Assembly: GCA_937967645.1 (NCBI GenBank)
Contig: CALBTT010000184.1
Coordinates: 1 to 64,000 of the forward strand
Length of the DNA: 64,000 nt
Direction: 5' to 3'
DNA from: an uncultured Zoogloea sp.
GTDB lineage: Bacteria; Pseudomonadota; Gammaproteobacteria; Burkholderiales; Rhodocyclaceae
The notes below the pieces were generated by a model. It was not told the DNA's origin, searched no databases, and saw only the letters and a list, made by a program, of their open reading frames with translations. This document shows positions 1 to 8,785 of this stretch, piece after piece (the first letter of the stretch is position 1; every line of letters starts with the position of its first letter). The translations under genes and the position numbers were made by a program.

Positions 1-264
1 CTCCGCGGCCAGGAGGGCCGCGCCCTGGCCGAACACGATGCCGACCGTGGCGCCCACCTCGACGGCGGACTCGCCGGCCGGCAGGCGCACCACGGCGCCA
101 CTGCCCACCAGGGTGCCGGCCGGCTTGATGTACAGGACGGGCGCCTTCGGTGCGCCCTTGTAAGGCGCATCGGCCAGGGCCGCCCCCATCCGTTCGAGGC
201 TGTCAGCATCATTCAGGATGACGCCGTAAACCGCTCCGCTGACTGCGGGCTTGTGAGCTTCCAC
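1..264 (-). CDS. HpaG-like fumarylacetoacetate hydrolase-family protein (N-terminal part, runs off window)
   Basis: Only the first 88 codons are in the window. The readable protein contains VYGVILNDADSL and then APYKGAPKAPVLYIKPAGT. This matches the N-terminal pattern of HpaG/HpcE, the isomerase/decarboxylase of the homoprotocatechuate meta-cleavage pathway (family knowledge). The chosen start is GTG at 264, because AGGAGAG lies four bases upstream; a second in-frame GTG at 267 is too close to that site. Upstream are two copies of the putative HpaR operator and a TTGACT -35 box at 411-416. The assignment to HpaG rather than another FAH-family hydrolase is likely but not certain, since the catalytic part is missing. 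The other HPC-pathway genes probably continue to the left (inference). Confidence 0.7.
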   Translation of the reverse strand, partial: MEAHKPAVSGAVYGVILNDADSLERMGAALADAPYKGAPKAPVLYIKPAGTLVGSGAVVRLPAGESAVEVGATVGIVFGQGAALLAAE

Positions 265-370
265 CACTCTCTCCTAGGCTGTTCGGCGCCGTCCGCGAGA
301 CGACCGCCGGGTGCGGGAATCTGATTCTGCGGCTCTTCGCGCCATCAGGCACATCATGAGCCGGACCTAT

Positions 371-416
371 TCACTAACATAGTAGTAATTTGATCACTAC
401 GATATTAGTAAGTCAA
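371..416 (-). promoter_or_regulatory. Double HpaR-type operator (site A) with sigma-70 promoter for the HpaG-like gene
   Basis: Two 18-bp imperfect inverted repeats, TCACTAACATAGTAGTAA (371-388) and TCACTACGATATTAGTAA (394-411), start 23 bp apart. On the minus strand TTGACT (416-411) is followed after exactly 17 bp by TCAAAT (393-388), a weak -10. The second repeat fills the spacer and the first covers the predicted start point, as expected for a repressor. The same arrangement and spacing occur at 11746-11791 before the TRAP operon. HpaR as the binding protein is inferred from the matching site next to hpaR at 27652. Confidence 0.65.
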
Positions 417-471
417 TAGCCAGAAATGGCAAGCCGATACGGAGCACGGCCCGGTTGGCTCCAGTCAACGC

Positions 472-513
472 AAAAAACCCCGGCATCCCCGATGACCTCG
501 GGAGATGCCGGGG
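472..513 (-). terminator. Rho-independent terminator after the MetA-family gene
   Basis: A perfect 10-bp stem, CCCCGGCATC (478-487) with GATGCCGGGG (504-513), is followed on the minus strand by a run of six T (472-477). It lies just downstream of the gene ending at 538 and closes the aldehyde dehydrogenase/MetA unit. Confidence 0.85.
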
Positions 514-537
514 CTCACCCCTGCGTGCCTGGGTGGC

Positions 538-1377
538 TCAGAACACCTTCAGCAAACGGGTCTGGATACCCCGCGTCACCGGACCGTCCTGAACCTGAGT
601 GTCGTGACTGTACTGCACGATGAGCTGCCACTGGGGGGTCAGGAAGCTCGCCGCCGAGAGTGTCACGTTACCGTTGTTGCGGCTGTCGGCCAGGGTGACG
701 CCGTTCAGGGTGTCCTTGGCGCCCCAACTGTGCCGGTAGGACAGGCTCAGGTGACTGGCGTCGGAGACGTGATAGCGCAGGTGGGTGTGGGCCTGCAGTA
801 GCGGATCGCGACGGGCCCCGGTGTCTCTCTGGTCCTGGTAGAACTCGGTCTCGCCGATCACATCCACCGACCACTTCGGGGCGAAGCGGCGCACGTAGCC
901 CACCTGCAGATCGGTGGCCCAGCGGTTGTTGCTCAGGGCGAAGCCCTGGTTCTTGTCGCTGCCGGTGGGCGCCGTGACCATCACCGTCCAGCCCAGATGC
1001 TCACCCTTCTCGAAGTCGGCGATGGTCCACAAAGTACCGCCGAAGAGGATGTCGCCGATGCCCGAGGTCTCCTTGTCGGCCAGACCGATCCTCTGGCGGC
1101 CCACCGGCACGATGATCTGAGGGTCGACGATGTAGTCGCCCCACTTGGTGAAATGCACATAGCGCAGCAGGGCCAGGTCGAGGGTCAGCCCGAGTTCGGA
1201 CGACACCTTGCGCCCACCCGCCTTGAGCGTGTCGGCCGTGTGATGCTGCATGTACAGCAGGCCAAGCCGGGTGCCCGGCGGTGCGGCCTGGTAGTCGCCG
1301 GCATCGGGCTTGATGTCGGCCTGGGCGGACGCGGCGGTGCCGGCCAGCGCCGCGGCCAGCAGGAAATGCTTGTTCAT
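538..1377 (-). CDS. MetA-pathway-of-phenol-degradation family outer-membrane protein
   Basis: 279 aa. It begins with a clear Sec signal peptide (MNKHFLLAAALAGTAASAQA). The mature part has alternating aromatic/polar strands and ends in a C-terminal aromatic residue (LLKVF), as in outer-membrane beta-barrels. Length and strand pattern fit the Phenol_MetA_deg family, whose members sit beside aromatic degradation operons and are thought to help substrate passage through the outer membrane; the family role is not proven biochemically. The gene follows the aldehyde dehydrogenase by 42 bp on the same strand, so both are probably one transcript ended by the hairpin at 472-513. Its substrate is unknown; the neighbours suggest an aryl alcohol, aldehyde or acid. 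Confidence 0.65.
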   Translation of the reverse strand: MNKHFLLAAALAGTAASAQADIKPDAGDYQAAPPGTRLGLLYMQHHTADTLKAGGRKVSSELGLTLDLALLRYVHFTKWGDYIVDPQIIVPVGRQRIGLADKETSGIGDILFGGTLWTIADFEKGEHLGWTVMVTAPTGSDKNQGFALSNNRWATDLQVGYVRRFAPKWSVDVIGETEFYQDQRDTGARRDPLLQAHTHLRYHVSDASHLSLSYRHSWGAKDTLNGVTLADSRNNGNVTLSAASFLTPQWQLIVQYSHDTQVQDGPVTRGIQTRLLKVF

Positions 1378-1419
1378 GTCTGTCTCCGTTGGAATCGTGG
1401 TGGCGTGAGGACGGGCGCT

Positions 1420-2907
1420 TCAGGCAGCCGGGGCGAACCATGCCGGGCCCGGGCGGTTCTGCAAGGTGATGGCCTTGAGGTGGGTGTACATGTTGAGGGT
1501 CTCGCGGCAGTACTCGCTGCCGATGCCGCTCTCCTTGAAGCCACCGAAGGGCGAGCCACTGGCCAGGTTGAAATAGCTGTTGATCCACACCGAGCCCGCC
1601 TCCAGGCGGTCGGCGGTCTCCAGCGCCTTGGCCAGGTTGGTGGTGTACAGGCCGGCGGCGAGGCCATAGCGCACGCCGTTGGCCTGGCTCAGCATGTCCT
1701 CGTAGTCGCTCCAGCGGATCACCGAGAGCACCGGGCCGAAGATCTCCTCCTGGGCGATGCGCATCGTGCTGGTGGCCTCGAACACCGTCGGAGCGATGAA
1801 GTGGCCGGCCTCGTTGCCATCCACCACCACGCGCTTGCCGCCGCACAGCAGCCTGGCCCCTTCGGCTTTGCCTATCCCGATGTAGTCCATGACCCGCCGC
1901 CCCTGCTCGGCCGACACTAGGCTCGACAAGGTGGTCTCGGGGGCCAGCGGCCCGCCGACGCGGACCCGCTCCATACCGGCCACCAGCCGGTCGATGAACT
2001 GCCCGTAGATCGCGTCGTGCACGAACAGGCGGGTACCGGCCAGGCAGGACTGGCCGTTGCAGTACAAGGTGGCGAACATGGCGTTGTCCACCACCGCGTC
2101 CAGGTCGTCGATGTCCGGAAACACGATGTTGGGGCTCTTGCCACCCAGTTCCAGGGAGGCCGGCACCAGCCGGCGAGCACCGGCCGCGGCGATGATGCGG
2201 CCGACCTCCGGGCTGCCGGTGAAGGACAGCTTGGCCACGTCCGGATGGGCGGTGAGGGCCGCGCCGGCTTCATCGCCATGGCCCGGCACCACATTGATGA
2301 CGCCCGGCGGGAAGATCTTCGCCACATGGCGGCATAGCTCGAGGGTGCTCAGGGAGGCGTTCTCATCCGGCTTGAGCACCACCGTGTTGCCCGCCGCAAC
2401 CGCCGGGGCGATCTTGAAGGCGGCCATGATGGCCGGCACGTTCCACGGGATGATCTGCCCGCATACGCCGTAGGGCTCGCGCTTGGCCACCAGGTAGCCA
2501 TTGGGGATGGGCCGGCCGAAACCCTCGTGGGTGATCACCGCAGCGGCAAAGTAGCGATACTGGGCGACGGCGATGGCGTGGTCCTTCGACGTCTCCCACA
2601 GGCGGCGGCCAATATCCACGGCATCCACCCGGGCCAGCCGGTCGCCGTCGGCGGCCAGCGCATCGGCCAGGGCCAGCAGCATGGCGGAGCGCTCCTCCGG
2701 CTGCAGGGCCTTCCAGCCCGGCAGGGCGCGCCGGGCTGCCTGCACCGCGGCGTCCACTTCGGCAGCGCCGCAGCGGGCGATGTCGGCCAGATGCTCGCCG
2801 GTGGCAGCACCGACAGCCGGAAAGACCTCACCGGTCACCGGCTGGAAGACGTTGTCGATAAAGGCCCCGTAGCGGCTTTGCAGGGACAGGTCGTGGGCGG
2901 TACTCAT
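1420..2907 (-). CDS. NAD(P)+-dependent aldehyde dehydrogenase, phenylacetaldehyde dehydrogenase-like
   Basis: 495 aa, normal length for the ALDH superfamily. Visible landmarks are the PWNVPAIMA segment, the cofactor loop FTGSPEVG, the general-base motif LELGGKSP and the catalytic cysteine in GQSCLAGTRLFV. The pattern resembles FeaB/StyD-type phenylacetaldehyde dehydrogenases, so a role in oxidising an (hydroxy)phenylacetaldehyde to the acid is likely; the exact substrate is inferred. Start ATG at 2907 follows AGGAGAT. The gene is divergent from the GMC alcohol dehydrogenase at 3167 across a region rich in TATCCG half-sites, which suggests that alcohol and aldehyde oxidation are co-regulated. 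Other ALDH subfamilies cannot be excluded from sequence alone. Confidence 0.75.
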   Translation of the reverse strand: MSTAHDLSLQSRYGAFIDNVFQPVTGEVFPAVGAATGEHLADIARCGAAEVDAAVQAARRALPGWKALQPEERSAMLLALADALAADGDRLARVDAVDIGRRLWETSKDHAIAVAQYRYFAAAVITHEGFGRPIPNGYLVAKREPYGVCGQIIPWNVPAIMAAFKIAPAVAAGNTVVLKPDENASLSTLELCRHVAKIFPPGVINVVPGHGDEAGAALTAHPDVAKLSFTGSPEVGRIIAAAGARRLVPASLELGGKSPNIVFPDIDDLDAVVDNAMFATLYCNGQSCLAGTRLFVHDAIYGQFIDRLVAGMERVRVGGPLAPETTLSSLVSAEQGRRVMDYIGIGKAEGARLLCGGKRVVVDGNEAGHFIAPTVFEATSTMRIAQEEIFGPVLSVIRWSDYEDMLSQANGVRYGLAAGLYTTNLAKALETADRLEAGSVWINSYFNLASGSPFGGFKESGIGSEYCRETLNMYTHLKAITLQNRPGPAWFAPAA

Positions 2908-2984
2908 GATGGGGATCTCCTCTTTCTGGGTGGTGGGCCCCGTTGGATCGGGGTTGGCCGGATGGTGGTGGCGGGCCATGCCGG

Positions 2985-3092
2985 CCAGCTATCCGAAGTC
3001 CGCGCGCCTATCCGCAATCCGCAGCGAACTGCGCCAGGCGGACAAGGCGATTCGCGATGCGGACAGCGATTCGGATAGCGGATATCCGGGTC
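2985..3092. promoter_or_regulatory. Divergent promoter region with repeated TATCCG-type half-sites
   Basis: In the 259-bp gap between the divergent aldehyde dehydrogenase and GMC genes, CTATCCGAAGTCCGC (2989-3003) and CTATCCGCAATCCGC (3008-3022) form a 19-bp-spaced direct repeat. The inverse of the same words appears at about 3047-3086, within GATGCGGACAGC, GATTCGGATAGC and GGATATCCGG. Direct repeats with this spacing are common for AraC-family activators. The AraC gene at 4907-5887 is the obvious candidate binder (inference). Confidence 0.45.
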
Positions 3093-3166
3093 ACAGGTCG
3101 CTGGCCGACACTCCTCACCGCACGCCCGAGGGGCGGCACCCCAAAGAACCAGGAAGGAGACCTCCA

Positions 3167-4897
3167 ATGCGCGACAACAACGACATTCCCCCGACCCTCG
3201 AGGCCGGCGACCGCCTCGACCGGCTCGAGGCCCTGGCCATGAGCGGCCGCGTGGACCGCCGCGGCTTCATCCGCCAGGCCACCGCCCTGGGCCTCGGCCT
3301 CGCCGCCGCCACCCTCAAGGTGGACCAGGCCTTCGCCATTGCCGACAACCAGAAGGCCCTGCGCGAAGCCTTGCGCACCCACTACGACTACATCGTCTGC
3401 GGTGCCGGTTCATCGGGATCGGTCGTGGCCCGGCGGCTGGCCGAGGACCCCCAGGTCCGCGTCCTGCTGCTGGAAGCCGGCGGCACCGACGACGCCCCGA
3501 GCATCCTCAACCCGGCCGTGTGGTACACCAATATCGGTGGCCCCTTCGACTGGGGCTACAAGGTTCAGCCCTCTCCCAGCATCAACAACCGGACCATCCT
3601 GTCGCCGATGGGCAAGGCCCTCGGCGGCGGCTCCAGCATCAACGCGATGATCTGGGCCCGTGGCCACAAGAACGACTTCGAGATGTGGGCCCGCGAGGCC
3701 GGCGACGCTTCCTGGGGCTACGCCCACGCCCTCGAGATCTACAAGCGGATCGAGGACTGGCAGGGCGCCCCCGACCCCACCCGCCGCGGCAAGGGCGGCC
3801 TGCTCTACATCCAGCCGGCGCCCAACCCCAGCCCGCTGGCCCCGGCCATGGTCGAAGCCGCCACGTCGATCGGCATCCCCGGCGTTGCCGACCACAACGG
3901 CGCGATCATGGAAGGCGACGGCGGCTGCTCGGTGGCCAACGTCCGGCTGCGCGACAACCGGCGCCTGAACATTCCGACGGACTATCTCCACCCCATCTTG
4001 AACCAGCCCAACATCACGGTGCTGACCCGGGCCCTCGTTCATCGCCTGGTGATGGACGGCAAGCGCGCCCGGGGGGTGGAGTTCGAATGGGATGGTCAGG
4101 TGCGCAAGATCATGGTGGACCGGGAGGTGATCCTCAGCACCGGCGCCATCCACACCCCAAAGATCCTGATGCTGTCAGGCATCGGTGATCAGGCCGAACT
4201 GACCCGCCTGGGGATTGCCACGGTGATGCACCTGCCGGGCGTGGGCCAGAACTTCCAGGATCACACGATGATCGGCGGCTGCATGTGGGAAGCGCGGGAG
4301 CCCCTCCCCGCCCGCAACAACTCGGCCGAAGCCACCTTCTTCTGGAAGAGCGACCCGAGCCTCGACACGCCGGACCTTCAGCCCTTCCAGATCGAAGTGC
4401 CCTACACCTCGGAGGTCTTCAGCAAGCAGGCCGTACCCGGCGGCTGGGTGATCAACCCGGGCATCGTGCGCCCCAAGAGTCGTGGCTTCCTGCGCCTCAC
4501 CTCCGCCGATCCGCGGGCCCTGGTGGAGATCCATGCCAACACCCTGCAGCACCCAGACGACGTGAAGGCGCTGCGCAAGGGCGTGGAGATCTGCCGTGAG
4601 CTGGGCAACTCGGCCGCCATGAAGCCCTTCGTGAAACGGGAGGTGCTGCCGGGCCCGATCAAGGGCGAGGCACTGGACGAGTTCATCCGCAACGGCGCGG
4701 TGTCCTACTTCCACCAGACCTGCACGGCCAAGATGGGCCGCGACAGCATGTCGGTTGTCGACGCAAACCTGAAGGTCTATGGCATCGAGGGGCTGCGCAT
4801 CGCCGACGGCTCGATCATGCCGCGGGTGACCACCGGCAATACGATGGCGCCCTGTGTGCTGATCGGCGAGCGGATGGCCGAGATCCTGAAGGCCTGA
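3167..4897 (+). CDS. Tat-exported GMC-family (FAD) alcohol dehydrogenase
   Basis: 576 aa. The N-terminus carries a twin-arginine signal (DRRGFIRQATALGLGLAAA, about residues 26-44), so the enzyme is probably exported folded with FAD. After it come the dinucleotide motif GAGSSG (DYIVCGAGSSGSVVARRL), GMC signature 1 around GKALGGGSSINAMIWARG, GMC signature 2 GAIHTPKILMLSGIG, and a C-terminal catalytic region with FHQTCTAKMG and TGNTMAP. Family members oxidise alcohols and pass electrons to a respiratory carrier. ATG at 3167 is chosen because GGAAGGAGA precedes it and because it places the RR motif correctly. Its placement next to the phenylacetaldehyde-type ALDH suggests an aryl alcohol such as 2-phenylethanol or tyrosol, but that is inference. 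Confidence 0.75.
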   Translation: MRDNNDIPPTLEAGDRLDRLEALAMSGRVDRRGFIRQATALGLGLAAATLKVDQAFAIADNQKALREALRTHYDYIVCGAGSSGSVVARRLAEDPQVRVLLLEAGGTDDAPSILNPAVWYTNIGGPFDWGYKVQPSPSINNRTILSPMGKALGGGSSINAMIWARGHKNDFEMWAREAGDASWGYAHALEIYKRIEDWQGAPDPTRRGKGGLLYIQPAPNPSPLAPAMVEAATSIGIPGVADHNGAIMEGDGGCSVANVRLRDNRRLNIPTDYLHPILNQPNITVLTRALVHRLVMDGKRARGVEFEWDGQVRKIMVDREVILSTGAIHTPKILMLSGIGDQAELTRLGIATVMHLPGVGQNFQDHTMIGGCMWEAREPLPARNNSAEATFFWKSDPSLDTPDLQPFQIEVPYTSEVFSKQAVPGGWVINPGIVRPKSRGFLRLTSADPRALVEIHANTLQHPDDVKALRKGVEICRELGNSAAMKPFVKREVLPGPIKGEALDEFIRNGAVSYFHQTCTAKMGRDSMSVVDANLKVYGIEGLRIADGSIMPRVTTGNTMAPCVLIGERMAEILKA

Positions 4898-4906
4898 CCG
4901 CCCGCC

Positions 4907-5887
4907 CTAGCGGCTCCCGCCGCGACGCGCCCGCTGGGCATTGATGAGCGTCGCGGAGGGGCTTTCACCGAAACGCTCGCGGTAATAGCGGGCAAATCGG
5001 CCCAGATGGAAAAAGCCATTGGAGAGGGCGATATCGGTGACCGAATCGCCCTCTCCGGCTTTTTGCAGGAATTCCCTCACCCTTTTCAGGCGTAATTCCC
5101 GCAAATAGGCCGACGGGGTCATGCCGCACCATTCCTGGAATGCAATTTCCAGGGTGCGCACGCCTACGCCCAAATGGGCGGCCATTTCGGAAATCGAAAA
5201 GCCGGCCGCCCCCGATTGCACGCTGGCCAGACTTTCACGAACATACTCCTCGGCCCGGCGGATCAGGCGCGAGGGCAGGCGCGCCTGGGGTCGCTCGAGT
5301 TCGGTGCTGAAATTGTGGGGCACGCCGCGCAGCACGGTGGTGAGCACGAACTCCTCGAGCGACGCGGCGGCCGGTGCCGGCAAGGCCTCGGAGCCACTCT
5401 CGATGAGTTGCAGCAGGGCGCTCCAGGTGGCTTCGAGATGGGCCGGGAACGGCGCCAGATCGAAGCGCAGGTCGTCATCCAGGGGGCGCCCGAGCCAGCG
5501 GCTGCACAGGCTTTCGAGGCGTTCCCGGTCGAAGCGCAGACTGGTCTGGGAGAACTCCGCATCGAAATCGAAGGTGGTGGCCTGGTTGGCCGACACGACC
5601 ATGGTCTGCCCCGCGCCCCAGGCGGACTCCGCCAGGCCCTGGCGGACCCGGGCCGCGCCGGAGCGGCCCCGCATGACCAGGAAAAGATCGCGAAAATTGC
5701 CCGCATCCACCTTGACCTCGGCGCCATAGCGCAATTGCACCACCGGCCACTTGTCCGCCCCGGTAACCGACAGGCAGGTATTCAGCCCCGCCGCCCGCCG
5801 CCCCAGGCGCAATTGGTGAGGGCAATAGACTTCGCGGACCGCATCGACGGCCAGATCGAAATCACGGGTCTGAATCTGGTTGCGCAT
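4907..5887 (-). CDS. AraC-family transcriptional regulator
   Basis: 326 aa. The N-terminal two-thirds resemble the AraC_binding_2 (FeaR/XylS-like) sensor region. The C-terminus has a double helix-turn-helix, with FSISEMAAHLGVGVRTLEIAFQEWCGMTPSAY and DIALSNGFFHLGRFARYYRERFGESP seen as separate blocks. ATG at 5887 is preferred to the in-frame TTG at 5968; no strong Shine-Dalgarno is visible for either. The gene is convergent with the GMC dehydrogenase, whose stop is nine bases away. It is a good candidate activator of the divergent ALDH/GMC promoters; the ligand is unknown. Confidence 0.8.
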   Translation of the reverse strand: MRNQIQTRDFDLAVDAVREVYCPHQLRLGRRAAGLNTCLSVTGADKWPVVQLRYGAEVKVDAGNFRDLFLVMRGRSGAARVRQGLAESAWGAGQTMVVSANQATTFDFDAEFSQTSLRFDRERLESLCSRWLGRPLDDDLRFDLAPFPAHLEATWSALLQLIESGSEALPAPAAASLEEFVLTTVLRGVPHNFSTELERPQARLPSRLIRRAEEYVRESLASVQSGAAGFSISEMAAHLGVGVRTLEIAFQEWCGMTPSAYLRELRLKRVREFLQKAGEGDSVTDIALSNGFFHLGRFARYYRERFGESPSATLINAQRARRGGSR

Positions 5888-6000
5888 CACCAACCCCCGG
5901 GTCTCTATTTTTTTATGATCGGAAATTAAGGGCAATTCCGGATCAGGATTTTCCCAGAACGGGCTCAATGTGCAAGAGTAGTTTCCAGTATCCCGCCAAA

Positions 6001-6036
6001 AATAAAAAATGCCCGGTCATCCATCGATGGCCGGGC
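6001..6036 (-). terminator. Rho-independent terminator after the second aldehyde dehydrogenase
   Basis: A 10-bp stem with one G-T pair, GCCCGGTCAT (6011-6020) with ATGGCCGGGC (6027-6036), is followed on the minus strand by a T-rich run (6001-6009). It lies about 50 bp after the stop of the ALDH gene at 6089. Confidence 0.8.
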
Positions 6037-6088
6037 AAATGTCCGGGAGGCACCCCGGCACAGGGAAAGACGATCCGATGGCGGCTGC

Positions 6089-7513
6089 TCAGCCCTTCAT
6101 GATCTTCACCGTCTGGAGGGACAGGTACTCCTCCAGACCATACATGCCGAACTCGACGCCGACACCCGACTGCTTGACGCCACCGAAGGGGGCGTCGGGC
6201 TGGATGGCGCCGTGCTCATTGATCCACACGCTGCCGCATTCGAGGCGCAGGGCCAGCGCGGCGGCCTCGGCCGGGCGGGACGTCCAGATGGAGCCACCGA
6301 GGCCGTTGTCGCTGGCGTTGGCCTGGGCGATGGCGTCGTCCAGATCGGTGTAGCGGATCACCGGCAGCGCGGGGCCGAACTGCTCCTCATCCACCACCCG
6401 CATGCCGGGGCGGGCATCGGCGATGATGGTGGGCGCGTAGAAGAAGCCATCTCCTTCGATGGCATGGCCGCCGGCCAGGATGCGGGCGCCCTTCTCCCGG
6501 GCATCCTCCACCAGGCTGGCGACCCGCTGCCGCTGGGCGGCATTCTGGATCGGGCCCAGCTGGGTGGCCGGGTCGAGGCCGTCGCCGACCTTGACCTCCC
6601 GGGCGAGGCGGGCCAGCTCGGTGCAGATGTCTTCGTACAGGGCATCCGGCACATACAGGCGCTTGAGACAGGCGCAGGTCTGCCCGTTGTTGTGGAAGGC
6701 CACGCCGAAGAGCTTGGCGGCGATGGCCTTGGGGTCCACATCGGGCAGGACGATGCCCGCATCGTTGCCACCCAGTTCCAGGGTGAGCCGCTTCAGGGTC
6801 GATGCGGCGTTCTGCATGATGTGGCGGCCGGTGGGGGTCGAGCCGGTGAACACCATTTTGGCGATGCCCGGGTGGGCGGACATCGCCGACCCCACCTCGG
6901 CCTCGCCGGTGACCACATTGAGTACGCCCTTGGGCAGCACGGTGCTGGCCAGCTCGACGAAGCGCAGGGTCGCCACCGGGGTCAGGGAGGCCGGCTTGAG
7001 CACCACCGTGTTACCCGCCCGCAGGGCCGGCATGATGTGCCAGATGCAGATCATCAGCGGCCAGTTCCAGGGGGTGATGGAGCCCACCACGCCCAGCGGC
7101 TTGCGATGCACCTCGATGCGCGCATCGGCGTTGTCCTGGATCACGTCCACCGGGATGTCGAGGCTGGCGGTGACCCGGGTCCAGGCGATGGCGCCACCCA
7201 CCTCCATGCCGGAGCCCACGTTGTTGAGGCCGCCCATGGGCTTGCCGGTCTCCTGGGTGACCAGCGCCATGAACTCGGGCATGTTGGCCTCGAGCAGGTC
7301 GGCCAGGCGCATCACGTAGGCGCGGCGCTCGGCGTCAGGCAGGGCACTCCATGCCGGGAAGGCGGCACGGGCGGCAGCCACGGCCTGGTCTACGTGGCGG
7401 GTGTCGCCGGCGGCGACGCTGGCAAAGGGCTGGCCGGTGGCCGGGTTGACGACTTCAATGACACTGCCGGACTGGACCGGGGCGCCATCGATGATCATGT
7501 TGAAGGTCTGCAT
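6089..7513 (-). CDS. Aldehyde dehydrogenase family protein
   Basis: 474 aa. The ALDH fold landmarks are present: SITPWNWPLMICIWH, the cofactor loop FTGSTPTG, LELGGNDAGIV for the general base, and NNGQTCACLKRLYV with the catalytic cysteine. The sequence belongs to a different subfamily from the ALDH at 1420-2907, lacking that protein's GQSCLAGT pattern. Start ATG at 7513 has AGGAGT upstream. The gene stands alone between an AraC gene (ends 7655) and a terminator (6001-6036), so it may be the target of that AraC regulator. The substrate cannot be read from the sequence; given its neighbours an aromatic or short-chain aldehyde is most likely. Confidence 0.75.
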   Translation of the reverse strand: MQTFNMIIDGAPVQSGSVIEVVNPATGQPFASVAAGDTRHVDQAVAAARAAFPAWSALPDAERRAYVMRLADLLEANMPEFMALVTQETGKPMGGLNNVGSGMEVGGAIAWTRVTASLDIPVDVIQDNADARIEVHRKPLGVVGSITPWNWPLMICIWHIMPALRAGNTVVLKPASLTPVATLRFVELASTVLPKGVLNVVTGEAEVGSAMSAHPGIAKMVFTGSTPTGRHIMQNAASTLKRLTLELGGNDAGIVLPDVDPKAIAAKLFGVAFHNNGQTCACLKRLYVPDALYEDICTELARLAREVKVGDGLDPATQLGPIQNAAQRQRVASLVEDAREKGARILAGGHAIEGDGFFYAPTIIADARPGMRVVDEEQFGPALPVIRYTDLDDAIAQANASDNGLGGSIWTSRPAEAAALALRLECGSVWINEHGAIQPDAPFGGVKQSGVGVEFGMYGLEEYLSLQTVKIMKG

Positions 7514-7654
7514 GGGGAGACTCCTGTCGGCGGGATTCGCAAAGCGCCCGGCTCATCCGGGGGTTGGTCAGCAGTGTGCGCGGCGAGGCAGCCGCGGGCT
7601 TGCATCCCAGTGCACAAACAACAGGAGGAGAGTGCAGAGCGGATCTGCGCGGGG

Positions 7655-8632
7655 TCAGCCCGAACGCTGGCGCCAGGCGCTGGGGGTCTCGCCGAAACGG
7701 GCCTTGAACAAGCGGCTGAAGTGGGCACTGTCGGCAAAGCCGTGGGCCAGGGCGATCTCGGTGATGCTGCGTCGACGCCGGGCGGGATCAGCCAGCTCAG
7801 CCTTGCAGCGTTCGAGCCGGGCATCCTGGATGTAGCCCGCCGGCGTGGTGCCGAGCTGACGGAACAGGGCAAACACCGAGCGCAGCGACAGGTGCATGGC
7901 CTCGGCCAGCTCCCGAGGGCCGAGGGCCGGATCATCCAGGCGTTCCGCCACGATGCGCCGGGCGTCCCGCAACCGCCGGTCGGCGCGGTCGAGAGGCTGC
8001 AGCGCGCCAGCTCGGGTGGTCAGGGAGTCGGACAGCAGCATGGCCATGGCCCGCCCGACCGCATCGAAACCAGCCTCGCCGGCGACATAGACAGACTCGA
8101 AGGTCGACAGCAGGGTATGAAAGGCCGCCCGGGAAGCGGGGTCGGCCTCGAAGGCCCGGGCGCACAGCTGCTGGCCGAAGGCGCACCAGTCGGCACACAC
8201 CTCGATGGGCAGCAGGGCCACGGCAAAGCGGGAGTCGTCGGCAAAGCGGATGGAGTAGGGACGGCCTGTCTCGTACACCGCCCATTGCCCGGCATCCAGC
8301 ACGGAGCGGTTGCCCCCCTGCTCCACCTCGCAACGCCCGCTGGTGAGCCAGAGGGCCTTGAGGTGGTTCTGCTCGGAGCGTGCCGCCTGTGCCTCGGTGC
8401 GTCGCACCGCATGGGCCTGGCTGCTGACCAAGGCGACACGGGAGCTGCCCAAGTCGCGGCTTTCGATGCGGCCCCAGAAATCGCTGCCCCGGACATGCTC
8501 GACATCCAGCGGCAGGAAACCCTGGCTGACCGCATCGAGCCAGGCGCTGGGAGAGGTGACCACCAGCCCGCCCCGGGCGTGCGGCGAGGCAGGCCTTGGC
8601 AGGGCTAGCTGGCTGGGGGTATCGGTGATCAT
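7655..8632 (-). CDS. AraC-family regulator, FeaR-like sensor domain
   Basis: 325 aa from ATG 8632, which has an AGGAGG ribosome site; the reading frame stays open further upstream but without a good site. The N-terminal part (DFWGRIESRDLGSSRVALVSSQAHAV) and the ETGRPYSIRF segment are typical of the AraC_binding_2 region seen in FeaR and related activators of amine and aromatic catabolism. The C-terminal helix-turn-helix includes GPRELAEAMHLSLRSVF and AHGFADSAHFSRLFKARFGETPS. It lies between the TRAP transporter operon (upstream, separated by a terminator) and the ALDH gene (downstream, 141 bp). Regulation of the ALDH gene or of the transporter is inferred from position only. Confidence 0.8.
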   Translation of the reverse strand: MITDTPSQLALPRPASPHARGGLVVTSPSAWLDAVSQGFLPLDVEHVRGSDFWGRIESRDLGSSRVALVSSQAHAVRRTEAQAARSEQNHLKALWLTSGRCEVEQGGNRSVLDAGQWAVYETGRPYSIRFADDSRFAVALLPIEVCADWCAFGQQLCARAFEADPASRAAFHTLLSTFESVYVAGEAGFDAVGRAMAMLLSDSLTTRAGALQPLDRADRRLRDARRIVAERLDDPALGPRELAEAMHLSLRSVFALFRQLGTTPAGYIQDARLERCKAELADPARRRRSITEIALAHGFADSAHFSRLFKARFGETPSAWRQRSG

Positions 8633-8726
8633 GGCGGCGCTCCTCCTGTCCATGCGGACCGCGGCATCTCTTGGCGGACGTCCGGCGGCGACTCCGCGCA
8701 TCCTACCCGAGGCCGCCCGTCGATGG

Positions 8727-8765
8727 AAAAAGGCCGGCCACCTCCCTCCGGGAGGCGGCCGGCCT
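8727..8765 (-). terminator. Rho-independent terminator of the TRAP transporter operon
   Basis: A long GC-rich stem (GGCCGGCCACCTCC with GGAGGCGGCCGGCC, one mismatch) lies between 8732 and about 8765 and is followed on the minus strand by TTTTT (8727-8731). It sits directly after the stop codon of the large permease gene. Confidence 0.85.
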
Positions 8766-8785
8766 GCAACACGACATCCAGACGA

